A DNA stretch of 64,000 nucleotides from assembly GCF_001653235.2 (NCBI RefSeq), contig NC_035791.1, positions 3,410,001 through 3,474,000 on the forward strand, given 5' to 3'. Under the pieces are notes generated by a model. That model was not told where the DNA came from. It was given only the letters and a program-made list of their open reading frames with translations, and searched no databases. Made by a program: the position numbers and the translations under genes. Shown one piece after another: positions 1-11,002 of this stretch; the stretch's first letter is position 1, and each line of letters opens with the position of its first letter. The DNA comes from Pochonia chlamydosporia 170. Taxonomy: Eukaryota; Ascomycota; Sordariomycetes; Hypocreales; Clavicipitaceae.

Positions 1-1875
1 TGGCTGAAGGGTGGATATCTGGTGTGTCAGCCCCTTGGCTTCGGATTTCTTAGGTCGCTCCAGCCACCAAAAAAATGGGCAACGACTCGGGAGGGCGCCC
101 CGTGCCGTCGCAGGGAAGTCTTGTCCTTTGTCTCAGTCTTCAACAGCGCTGTTACTCGGTTTGGTCCAGAGAAATGGCATTCCAATTGTCTCTTGACCCA
201 GGCGAACCTCGTCAGAAACTTGGCATGCTTGATTGATGACGACGGAGGCGCTGAAATACCTTTATCAGTTTTCAAGAATCAACCCCGTATGAGAAACCAG
301 GCTTTGTGCTTCGAGCGGATTTCCATTCTCCGAAAATGCGAGCCACTTTGGTCAGTTCTCTCATTTCAGTCTGCAGCCTCAGGCTCTTTTCGTCATTGCC
401 AGAAGCTGGGCGAAGAAGGCTGATTTAGCTCGATACTCGCCGTCGCCGGAAAGATTCTGTGGACAGAGCTAAAGTAGCTCAGAACAAGATGGTTCCCACA
501 GATTGTGTTGTTTGTGACAGCCACCAGAGCTTAAGCAAGCTTTCGGGCGACTTCCATATTTTGTCCTTTTTGCTGAATACATGACGCGAATACCCAACCG
601 AGGGCCAAGCTTCTTCGTTGAGACCGTTACTGTGCGCCTAGGGCCAGAGTCTTCGCCAGCCCAACATGGCCAGAATTCCACCGGAAACAGCCACCGTCCA
701 AAGCTTACCAGTCACCAGGTTTCGACCTTGCGAGTCTTACTTTGGCTCTGGCAACTCCGCGCCGATTAACAAAGTCCCTTCGGCGGCAAGAAGGGTCAGC
801 CAGCAAAAGCCACGTTATTGTCTCTGTGCGACGACACCTCAACTCCAGCTTGATGACAGCACGGCCTGACGGATGAGGTGCATTTTCTCGAACCATGATT
901 CAGACGCAACAGGAAGAAGTGCAGCTTTGTTACGCAGTAAGCACGAGTCGGCTGGCCTAAGACCCGGGTGGATTGTGGCAATTTCACAAACCGCACACAG
1001 AGACAGGAGGGCGGCCGGCACCAACCAGGCTGATCTTGGACCGCCATGCCGCTTGGTGACCCCCCCCCCCCCAGTGCCATTCTCATTCATCAACCCCCAT
1101 CTACAACACATGTATTAGCCTTGTCGAGCCCACTCATCCGTGGTCCATCAAACCCACCCCTGCAACCCTCCATGTTCCCATGTTCTCTTTCTCCCATGTC
1201 CTGACCCATGCCCACTGACTACAAATGCTACCCTTGCTAGCAGCTTCAGCACCATAGAAGGACGAGAGACGGTAAAAATAATCATAAAGGATCCTTTACC
1301 ACTTTCCCCTACCATTTGCGGAGTTATCTGGAGAGGGGAACTGTTTCTTTTTCTCCCGGCTTCCCGCTGGCGTTTTCTTCTTTGACCAAATCGTTCTCAT
1401 AGCCGTCATCAATCAGCCACCGGCCAGGACTGAAGCCGAAATTGTGGTTGTTTGGTCCGTTGTTTCCTTCAACCTCCCTCTTGGATCACCAGGCCCTCTG
1501 GAACTCGGCGGTTCAGCACCTGCACATGACTCGCTGTGCGCAACTTGTTCGTCGCCCGCGAAAGTGAGCTTTTGGGTAAACGATTACTTGACAAAGGTAG
1601 GCAGAAGCTCAGAAGCTCAGAAGGGGTTTCTGTGCTGATTTTTGCAGAACGTCTATAATACTCCCGTGCAAGACTCGACCCTGCACCCCAGCACATCCTC
1701 CTGTTGGTTCAGGCTTCATCAATCGGACCACGGTGCTCCCCCACCAAAGACGACTCTGCGCCAGCCTCCCTCGAGCTCCCGCCGTTTTCTTCCCTGCGGT
1801 AGTCGGTCGATATTATTTCTCTTCGTTGGGAGCCTTATTTCATTTTTCGATCGCGTCTTTCCCTCGGACCTGAAA
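1..1875. other. Upstream region of the G-alpha gene, no gene recognised
   Basis: Only short open frames without family resemblance occur here. A run of C residues lies at about 1062-1073. The last few hundred bases before 1876 are pyrimidine-rich, as expected for a fungal promoter and 5' leader. Confidence 0.5.
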
Positions 1876-3403
1876 ATGTGCTTCGGAGGAAGGGACAAAA
1901 CGAACGGCGAGGCTGCTCGCTCGCGTGAGATTGACCGCGGCATACGCCAGGATGAGAAGCGTAAGCAGAAAGAAGTTAAGCTGTTGCTTCTAGGTAAGCG
2001 TCAACTCAAATGCAGGGGATGGTGCTTTCTGTACTGTCGCGATTGCCACGATTGCACTTGGCATCCCAATGTCCATCGTGTAACCATTTATGAACCCATC
2101 GAACGAAACAGCGCATTAACATTGTGAACCTACAGGTGCTGGGGAGTCTGGCAAATCGACCATCCTGAAGCAGATGAAGCTCATATATTCTCAAGGCTTC
2201 AACAAGCCCGAACGGTTGGAGTGGAAGCCCGTTGTTTTCAGTAACATTATACAATCGTTTCGAACGATATTTGAGGCCATGACGGAGTTGAATTATCAAT
2301 TCGACAACCCTGACAATGAGGTAGGTTCCTCCTCGCATTATCTGTTGGGCGTCACCCCAACGCGTCTGGTCGATTCTCGCAACCATTCCATCAACACATC
2401 CACTGGTTGTGATGAGCGACTGCGAATTTGCTGGGCTGGCTCTTCAAATTCGCGATATTGAAGCGAATGGGTAGCTAACTGGATACGGCAGAAATACATG
2501 GCGCACATTCTTGTCGAGCATGAAATTAGCCCCGAGGACAAGCTGCCCCAGGATTATTTGGAACCCATCAAAGCCTTATGGCAAGACAGTGGAGTGAGGA
2601 AGGCAATTGCCAAGGGCAACGAATATGCCCTTCACGATAACCTAGCTTAGTAAGTTTGCTCTTCCCAGAAGTAGCCACGACCGATGTCCGGCGCTGACCA
2701 GATTCAACAAGCTTCATTGACGACATGGACCGGATATGGGGCGACGGATACGTACCAAATAACCAAGATCTCCTTCGTTCTCGACTGAGAACGACTGGTA
2801 TCACGGAAAGTGTCTTTGATCTCGGCCAATTAACATATCGAATGTTTGATGTTGGCGGTCAGCGATCAGAGCGAAAGAAATGGATTCACTGCTTTGAAAA
2901 TGTCCATTGCTTGCTTTTCTTGGTTGCTATTAGCGGTTACGACCAGTGCCTGGTAGAAGACAAAGACGGGGTAAGCCCGACACATCCTAAACTTGGTGGC
3001 TAGTCTCGAAAAGCCGCCAAAATTCTCATATCACAACGTAAACTAATTACCCCCACAGAACCAAATGAACGAAGCCCTGATGCTTTGGGAGTCCATTGCC
3101 AATTCACACTGGTTCACCAAATCTGCCATGATCCTCTTCCTCAATAAGATGGATTTATTTAGAGAGAAGCTGCCAAAAAGTCCCATCAGCAAATATGGAT
3201 TCACCGACTACCACGGGCCCGAAGACGATTACAAGGCCGCAAGCAAATACTTTTTAGACAAGTTCCGTGCTTTGAGCAGAAACCCCGAGAAGGAAATTTA
3301 CGGTCACTTCACGAACGCCACAGACACCAACTTGCTAAAGATTACGATGGCATCTGTGCAAGACATGATTATCCAGCGTAATTTAAAGCAATTGATATTG
3401 TGA
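1876..3403 (+). CDS. gna-2: Heterotrimeric G-protein alpha subunit, group II (GNA-2/MAGC type)
   Basis: GTP-binding signalling subunit at the plasma membrane. Five exons: 1876-1993, 2136-2320, 2492-2649, 2712-2970 and 3059-3403, giving 354 residues, normal for the family. Visible motifs are the P-loop GAGESGKST (residues 40-48, Lys46), switch I RLRTTGIT with the GTPase Arg178, switch [14 protein letters not shown] with Gln204, NKMD (269-272) and TNATDT near the C-terminus. The N-terminus MCFGGR matches fungal group II proteins. It lacks Gly2, so the MGxxxS myristoylation signal of group I and III proteins is absent; Cys2 could be palmitoylated (inference). The C-terminus ends NLKQLIL, without the Cys at position -4 that pertussis toxin modifies. 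The third intron appears to end at AAG (2709-2711): the nearby CAG would put a stop in frame, whereas AAG restores the family sequence NLAYFIDDMDR. All key residues are intact. The group II assignment rests on remembered family sequences. Confidence 0.95.
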
Positions 3404-6114
3404 CAATGAAAGCGCCAACCCTCATACCAACAATCCTTTAGACAGGTTTACTTTCTTCTCACCGCCCCGGTCCAAATCTAGACTTTACACCTACTTTGCC
3501 TTCGTCGCCTTTCAGCTTTACCGACTGTTTTATGTATGCGAAGTCAGCGAGGATGGGGGGTTGGCACACTATCCAACTTATTTCAGTTCCGACTCATGTA
3601 CTCGGATAGAGGAATTATGTCACTTTCACCAAACAATCGACCAATACCGACCGGCGGCCAATTGGTTCTCACATTTTACAGTTTGTATGAATATATGGAT
3701 TACGGCCGATATTATTCGACATGTTCTCAGCTTTTCTTTGTTTTATCATTCACGGTACTGGGGTGACGGCTCGCACAACAAAATGGGGGTATTTGGTCAT
3801 GAGCAACCTGATGATCACACTGGGGTGGTAGCTATTCAAAGCCAGCTATGTGAAATTTACCGCAACGAATAGAGACACCGACGATGGATCACGACCAGTG
3901 CCAGAGTGGGCCGAGTAGCACTTTTTTTTTCTGTTTTCTTTCCTGCCGGCGATGGCATTTTCGCCAAAGGTGTAGGTGACATTGTTCACCTGGGACCGAG
4001 ATTGTCTGGCCACGGAGCATGCTGATGTGTTAAAAACGAAAGACCCGTCCCAAGATGTGCCAACACCCGGGCCTTGCACTGGATGCATACGTGCTGTGGA
4101 ACGCTGGCCTGTGGCTGCGAAGTTGTGTCGAGTCATTGGAGGGTATACCATGCAATACACGGCCAACAGGAGGTTTTGATATGATGAAATGAGGGCGGAA
4201 ACAATGAAATTTGACAGTCACGGACTAATGAGCTCTCTTGCCATGAAGCAACAGAAGTGAGGACCATGGGTGATCTGTGCCTCTGTCAAAGTTCCAAGCT
4301 TGTTATCTGATGGGTGTCACAGACCCGCCACCTTTAGGGCGAGATATCAAGTCCCGACCATCCATCCGACAACATGCGCACAAGCCTCAGGACGAACCTA
4401 GCTGTATTGTATTGTCGCACCGGCCCGAAAGCCATGCGTCTCTCACCCCGCATGATGGAGACGCTTGAGCTGATATGGAAAGAACTTGGCTGTGTAGAAG
4501 CTTTTGGCTTCCGGGCATCGGGGGAGGGGGGCTGCTCACGAGGTCGTACAAGTGTTGCCTGGACACGTATTCCGAGATGGCCCTTCCCGTGGGCTGTTAT
4601 GTTTATCTTTCATAAAATCAAAGCAAGAAGTAGCGATGATATGAGATTCAAATGGCAACTTGGGAGCTTAAATTACTTGGTAGCCTGGCAACATTGCAAA
4701 TAGATCACCGTTTTTAATACCAGTCTCTTCCTTTCTACGCTGATTGGTGAATATGTTGAGTCGCCGGACGCTGAGATGATGGACAAACCCCCCAAGAAAA
4801 TGCAGGCCATGGCTCTTGTTGACAATGACCATTACGGCGCGATTGAATCGCCAGGAAAGAAATTTGTGAATGGTAGAAACTCTGTTGGGCAATGATACAC
4901 GAATGGATGGACCGTAAACCGAGGCTCACTCTCCTGATGAAGCAACTAATTACGGTCCGCATCCCCTCTCCCATGACATCAACATTCTACCGATATTCTA
5001 CCGCGCCATGCAGTAGCGCAGCTCAAACCCCCCCTGGCTCCGGTTCAAGCTGGGAACTAACTAGCATCAGGTCCTCGAGAGACCAGTTGACCAGACAATT
5101 TGTCAACAATGAAGGATGAAAGCACACGCTGCCATTGGATGCTGCGCTGTCAGGTCTCCTGAACAACCAGAATGGCGGCGCAGCCAGGGATCGATCCTGC
5201 CAAACATAGACCGGACTTTCCAGGCCCGTACCAGTGTGGTTCATGGACAAGGCCCCATCCAGGAAGGTTCGACCTACGGTTCGCTTGCAAAAAGTTGGTC
5301 TTTCTTTCCTCGGTCTAGATGTAAATAGCTGCCTTGGAGTGACTTTGGGAAATACGATTACTACACACTTTGTCTTGCAGACTTTGCTTCTTGTTCTTAT
5401 TTTCTCTTCTTCTGTGCAGCAGACGCGGCGATCGCTCACTCCTGTGCAAGCAGTTGAACAATCATTTTTATGCAACCTGATTATTTCGTCAGCATTAGTT
5501 GGTCCAAGCAGCCAAGCTTTCCTTTGCTTTGGCTTCACTCTCCACCTCGCCCGATCCGATTGCCGTCATGCGTCACAGGTGGATTTGCGGGGAGCTCCAT
5601 CAATCTTCAATCGGTCCAGCTCTGGCCAGAGATACCTTGTCCCTGCAGCATTTCCCCGCGCAATTTTTGGCGGCCAACTTGTTCTGTTTTGGGGACAGTC
5701 GGCTCAAATTGCATTGTTGACGAACCAAAGCCAACAGAACCGGACCGAGAGGCCATGCAGTTTGGTGGCTATTCTTCATCTCCACCAGTTGGACGGTCAA
5801 GAGCACCGAGCTGCTCTGCTTTTTAGACAAGAGGGGTTGTCACGCCAGGGTTCGTAGCTTACCCCCGCTACTTGAACTTGGTAGGGTTGTGTCTTTGGCT
5901 GATTTGGTTTAAAAGGGACATACATAAAGAAACATACTCCCGTGGAAAGGTTTCACTCTTTTTAAGGGAATTTGGCTTCCCCCAAGAAAGAAGCGGTGTC
6001 TGTTCTCATCATTTTGCGAATGCTGTATTTGACTTTCACCTTGCTGGATAGTCGTCGGCGCATAACGTGGTGACGCGTGTTGGAGTCTGTTTACTGTGTC
6101 TCTCAGTGCGCACA
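3404..6114. other. Intergenic region between G-alpha and beta-glucosidase genes
   Basis: It holds the 3' end of the G-alpha transcript and the promoter of the beta-glucosidase. The open frames are short, start at weak sites and resemble no family I know. I see no RNA gene or mobile element. Confidence 0.5.
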
Positions 6115-8958
6115 ATGATTACCATGCAACGAATTCTGCTCTCTGGGTTGGTCTACCTGGTGGCATGGCAGAGCGATTCTTCGAATAGTTTGGTTGCCGC
6201 TGCCACCACTGGAAAAAATGATCCAATTGCAAATGACACATACTTTTATGGGCAATCCCCTCCTGTCTATCCTTCTCGTGAGTCCAACTTGGCCAGAATT
6301 TTTACATCTTACCCTAGACTATGACGCTGACAATTCAGCAGCGGAAATGGTGGGAGGGTCACAATGGACAGCAGCTTATCAAAAAGCCAAGGCATTGGTT
6401 GCACAGATGAATTTAGAGGAGAAGGTAAGTTAAGTTCTCACCAATTCTTGTTGTGATCCGGTGGGACATTACCAATTGTCTAATTTCGACAGGTGAATCT
6501 TACGGGCGGCGTCGATATGGGAACAGGGTGCTCCGGGAGTATCCTACCCAATAAGCGGTTAAACTTCCCGGGAATGTGCGTCAGCGATGCTGGAAATGGT
6601 CTTCGAAATACTGATTTTGTCAATGCGTACCCTGCTGGCATTCATGTTGGATCCAGGTGAGCCTACCAATACATTTGGAATTCGCAGTGACAGCATCGCA
6701 ACTTGAACCCATGCTGATAGCACCTACCTCCGCAGTTGGAATAAAAACTTGGCACGCCAACGAGGTGCTGCCATGGGCGGCGAATTTAGGAGAAAAGGCG
6801 TCAATGTTCTTTTGGGTCCCGTGGTAGGACCAGCCTGGAGGGTTGTTCGAGGAGGCAGAAATTGGGAGGGATTCACAGTTGACCCATATCTATCAGGCTC
6901 TTTAGTGGCCCAAACTATTGAAGGTGTTCAAAGCCAAGGAGTGCAGACCAGTCTCAAGGTTCGAGCTACGAATACATCTACTAGGCGATCTCTTGCTAAC
7001 TTTTGCCAGCATTACATCGCCAATGAACAGGAACTAAACAGGAATCCAGGTGGTGAAGTTGAATCAATATCATCCAATATCGACGATAAAACTATGCACG
7101 AGGTCTATCTCTGGTAAGTGTAATCCGGTCAATACTATCAAAGGCCATAAAGTTCGTATTGTATGGCTCATTGACTTTTGCAAGGCCATTCCAAGACGGC
7201 GTCAGGGCCGGCACGGGCAATATCATGTGCTCATATCAGCGAATCAATAACTCGTATGGCTGTGCCAACAGTAAAACTTTGAATGGCCTTCTCAAGACAG
7301 AGCTCGGCTTTCAGGTGAGTGACCTCAAGTGCCAACCGCCTACACATACTTACAAATCCGCAGGGTTTCGTCATGTCCGATTGGGGTGCTCAGCATTCTG
7401 GAGTCGCGAGCGCTCTTGCTGGAATGGACATGGCTATGCCCAGTGGTGGCTCCTACTGGGGTGATCAGCTTGCCGAGGCTGTCAAGAACGGTTCTATTCC
7501 AGAGTCTCGAATAACGGACATGGCGACCAGGGAAGTTCCTGCTTGTTCAAAGTCGGTAGTGCGCCTGGCTAACTGTCTAGTAGGATTCTAACCACATGGT
7601 ATCAGTTTGGTCAAGACACCAAGTTTCAAAAGCCAGGTGTTGGCATGCCATTGGATGTTAGACAGCCTCATGAAGCTGTTGAAGGACGCGACCCCAATGA
7701 TCGGCCAGTACTTTTAGACGGCGCTATTGAAGGGCATGTACTGGTGAAAAACACGAAGAATACGCTGCCCTTGAAGTCTCCTCGAATGCTCTCGCTCTTT
7801 GGATATTCGGCGAGGTCAGCCGATTCACTTTCACCTGGCCCTGGTGAGATCTTTATCAACTTGTGGCGATATGGAATGACTTCCATCAGCCTCGCCGATG
7901 CCATTTCAGGATTAGTCGGCGGCCAGAATACAAAGTTTCCAGATATCGCCTTCAATGGTACCATTTTCGGCGGAGGGGGATCTGGAGCAGGGTCTCCTGC
8001 TGTTTTCGTTGCCCCCTACGACGCCTTGTCGATTAGAGCTGCCCAAGACGATACTGCTCTGTTTCACGATTTCGGAATGCCAGATCCCGCTGTAGTGCCG
8101 ACCACGGACACTTGTATCGTTTTTGGAAACGCATGGGCTGCTGAAGGCTACGATCGCCCCGGGCTGTATGACAATTTCACCGACTCGCTCGTCAAGCACG
8201 TGGCCGATCAATGCAACAAGACAGTGGTCGTCCTTCACAATGCCGGGCCACGCATCGTGGATGGCTTTGTTGACCATCCGAATGTTACTGCCATTATATT
8301 TGCGCATTTACCAGGTCGAGAGAGCGGTACAAGTCTCGTCAAGTTGCTCTACGGGGAGGCAGATTTCTCAGGAAAGCTTAGCTATACAGTTGCCAGGAAG
8401 GAATCTGACTATGGTCACTTACTCAGCCCCGACGAACCGGAAGGCAAATTCCAAAAATTCCCCCAGTCCAATTTCACGGAGGGCGTGTATCTTGATTACA
8501 AGTACTTCGACAAGAACAACATCACGCCGCGGTACGAATTCGGGTTTGGTCTGAGCTACACAACTTTCAGCCTCCAAAATCTCGTTGTACAGCGCGTCAA
8601 TGGTGGCAATTCGGGCGAATGGCCAAACGGCGCCGTAATTCCAGGAGGCCATGCGGACTTGTTCGACAACATCGCCACAGTGACAGTCGATGTCACCAAC
8701 ACTGGCAGCGTAGCCGGCGCAGAGGTGCCACAGTTATATGTAGGTATCCCTGGGGGCCCTGCCAAGCAGCTTCGTGGATTCGAGAAGCCGTTTTTGCAGC
8801 CTGGAACAACTGTCAAGGTTGAGTTTCCATTGACAAGACGCGACTTGAGTGTATGGGATACGACAGCTCAGAAGTGGCGAATGCAGAGGGGCAACTATAA
8901 TATCTATGTCGGAACGAGGAGTCGAAACTTGCCGCTGAAGGGCTGTTTAACTATTTAG
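6115..8958 (+). CDS. GH3 beta-glucosidase, probably secreted
   Basis: Retaining glycoside hydrolase of family 3, cleaving terminal beta-glucosyl residues from cello-oligosaccharides or similar glycosides. Eight exons: 6115-6277, 6342-6424, 6493-6656, 6736-6958, 7010-7113, 7185-7314, 7364-7530 and 7584-8958, giving 802 residues. A hydrophobic stretch ([12 protein letters not shown]) follows the start and suggests secretion; the Met at 6124 is an alternative start. Visible hallmarks are [20 protein letters not shown], the nucleophile motif SDWGAQHSG (Asp295), [10 protein letters not shown] with the likely acid/base Glu532, FGFGLSYT, and a C-terminal fibronectin-III-like domain. There are several Asn-glycosylation sequons. 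Oddity: the seventh intron (7531-7583) starts GGAAGT instead of GTAAGT, so the canonical donor is lost. A rescue intron 7535-7605 (GTTCCT...CAG) would keep the frame but remove the residues ILTTWYQ. The first acceptor is a CAGCAG tandem (6336-6341). Family call is sure; functionality is less certain. Confidence 0.92.
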
Positions 8959-9961
8959 TTACTATCTGTCACATTGATGACGAGTGAGGCAATATATGTC
9001 ATCCGCATTTCGTAATTGCTTCTGGATATGACGCAGCTCCCAGCCCGAAAATCAGAGGTGCCAATGTATTGGGGGTGCTCTACCAGGGATTGTTTCAAAA
9101 ACAAAACAAAAAGAAAAAAAATTATAGGGAAGATTAGGAGGGGGTGAGTCGAGGCAAGATGCCGTGATACAAGCAGGACAATGTCACTCAAATTCAGATT
9201 CTCCCATAATCGTGTCGCTTGCCAACATGGGCAAAAATATGTTGACAATTCGCATAAAGATTGCCAACACATCACTTTTATCCATTCATCATCACACAAG
9301 CTACAGAGTAATGACATGTCACCAAGATCAACCGTGCGTTGGTGGGCAAAGCGCAAGTTTGAGTTTATCGATTCCAGAACACCTTGGCAAAACATAATCT
9401 CGGTTGTCCTTGGACCGTGTTCCCCAGAAGAAGTGCGGAGTATGAGTCGACTCCCCCCCCCCTTTGTTCTTGTTCTTGTTCGGATATCGTGCCCACGAGG
9501 AAACCATGTGAATATTTCATCTTTGTTTCCTGGTTCTGCGTCACGCTTTTATGCATCTGATTGGGACATTTGATGCGTGAAATGTGATTGGAATGCATAT
9601 GCGCTGCAACGCTACCCTATAATAGAAGATGCAAAATGCAGGTGTGACCAGGGGAGCAGGATTTGGTTCCCTGCCTGGGTCTGTCTGTCTGTGTTCTCAT
9701 GGATGGCTGTGTCGGTTAACTTAGCTGGGCTGGCTGGTTCTGTGGTTTGTATGGAGTAGCCCATGCATCGTAATCTGACAAATAGCGCAGATCGTAGGAA
9801 CATCCGATCAGGGAACAGCCCGCCCGCCTGGTGCAAGCTGCTCTGTCAATAACGACAGATGGAGCGGAGTTGGGAGGTAGGGTACTTGCTCTCGGCTACG
9901 AGTACGAAATATGGCCAGAAGCTGGTACTGGCGTTGTTTTGTTCTTTTTTCCACGGGGTTG

Positions 9962-9983
9962 TTTTTTTTTTTTTTTTTTTTTT
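9962..9983. repeat. Poly-T tract (22 T)
   Basis: Uninterrupted run of 22 T residues on the + strand. It could be a mononucleotide microsatellite or, read on the - strand, an old poly-A tail of a retroposed copy. No flanking duplication is obvious. Confidence 0.9.
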
Positions 9984-10534
9984 GGATGATAGAACTTTTG
10001 GGGGAACCAATCAACTTGTGTACGGCGACTTTCTTCAATGGGGACTGAAAGATGAACGAGTGGGTTGACATTTTGTTTTGTTATGTGATGACTTTATGCA
10101 TGGGGGTCATGAGTCGCGGCGTGGCTCTCGGGAGGGCGATGACCATCTGGGACCCGAAACGATCGTGCCAAACCGACCCAGACTGCGATGGAAACAGACA
10201 ACTGTTCTGACCAACACATGGCCCTTGAGGCGGACAGGGGGGGCTCGACGTTGGGGGGGAATGGGTGATGGATTCAAGAAACGACAGGTGAGCCACATGG
10301 GCGAAAATGAAGAGGAAAGACACGTCTCATTTCTTTTGCCGTTTCTGGAACAGAGGCGAGAGAGTAGTGTAGGATATTTCTGTACCAGATGAAGGTCGTA
10401 ATTACGGAGTAAATGCCGTCAGCAGGTTTTTAGTGCGAGTGGTGACGAGAGGGAGTTTGTGTGTGTTATTTTTACAGCTGGGTTGCTCCGGAGGTATGGT
10501 ACGATGATTATCGACATTCGATTAGCGGCTGACT

Positions 10535-10558
10535 GGGCTGGGCTGGGCTGGGCTGGGG
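10535..10558 (+). repeat. (GGGCT)n tandem repeat with G-quadruplex potential
   Basis: Five G-tracts of three or four G separated by the two-base loop CT. This meets the usual G3+N1-7 definition of an intramolecular G-quadruplex on the + strand. Confidence 0.85.
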
Positions 10559-10648
10559 ATGGGGCTGGGTTGTGGTGAGATGGATGAGATGAAGAGCATG
10601 GGCAACTGCATGGGCCTGGGGGTGTAGGTGAATCAGGCCCAGCCGTGT

Positions 10649-10703
10649 CCAAGTTCAAGTCCAGGTCCAAGTCCAAGTCCAAGTACAGCCAGGTTCAGGT
10701 CCA
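10649..10703. repeat. Imperfect hexamer repeat (CAAGTC/CAGGTC)n
   Basis: Variants of a six-base unit (AAGTCC, AGGTCC, AAGTTC) run for about 55 bases. Read as protein it gives alternating S/K or D/L residues, which explains spurious low-complexity open frames here. Confidence 0.8.
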
Positions 10704-10713
10704 GGGAGTGAGA

Positions 10714-10739
10714 GATGACGACGACGACGATGATGATGT
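10714..10739. repeat. (GAC/GAT)n trinucleotide tract
   Basis: A run of GAC then GAT triplets directly after the hexamer repeat, inside the microsatellite cluster. Confidence 0.8.
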
Positions 10740-10964
10740 TATGGCCTCCAAAAATTATGCTTCCACACCCACAGGGTTTTGGTGGTGCCTGAGATCCCGC
10801 GATCCAAGGGCCCTGTGTGCAGGCCGCATCGTTGATGATGCGTCAATGTGACATGTCCTCTGTGCTGCACAGTGCTTTCACCCTGGAAACCCTTTTGTTT
10901 TGCTGGATGAGGAAGCAGCAGCGAGGCTACTGTTATGCGGGCCTTGTGAGCAGGCATGGATGTG

Positions 10965-11002
10965 TGTATGTATGTATGTCTGTATGTACGTATGTATGTA
11001 CA
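10965..11002. repeat. (TATG)n tetranucleotide microsatellite
   Basis: About nine TATG units with C substitutions (TATGTC, TACG). It is the fourth simple repeat of different period within one kilobase. Confidence 0.85.
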
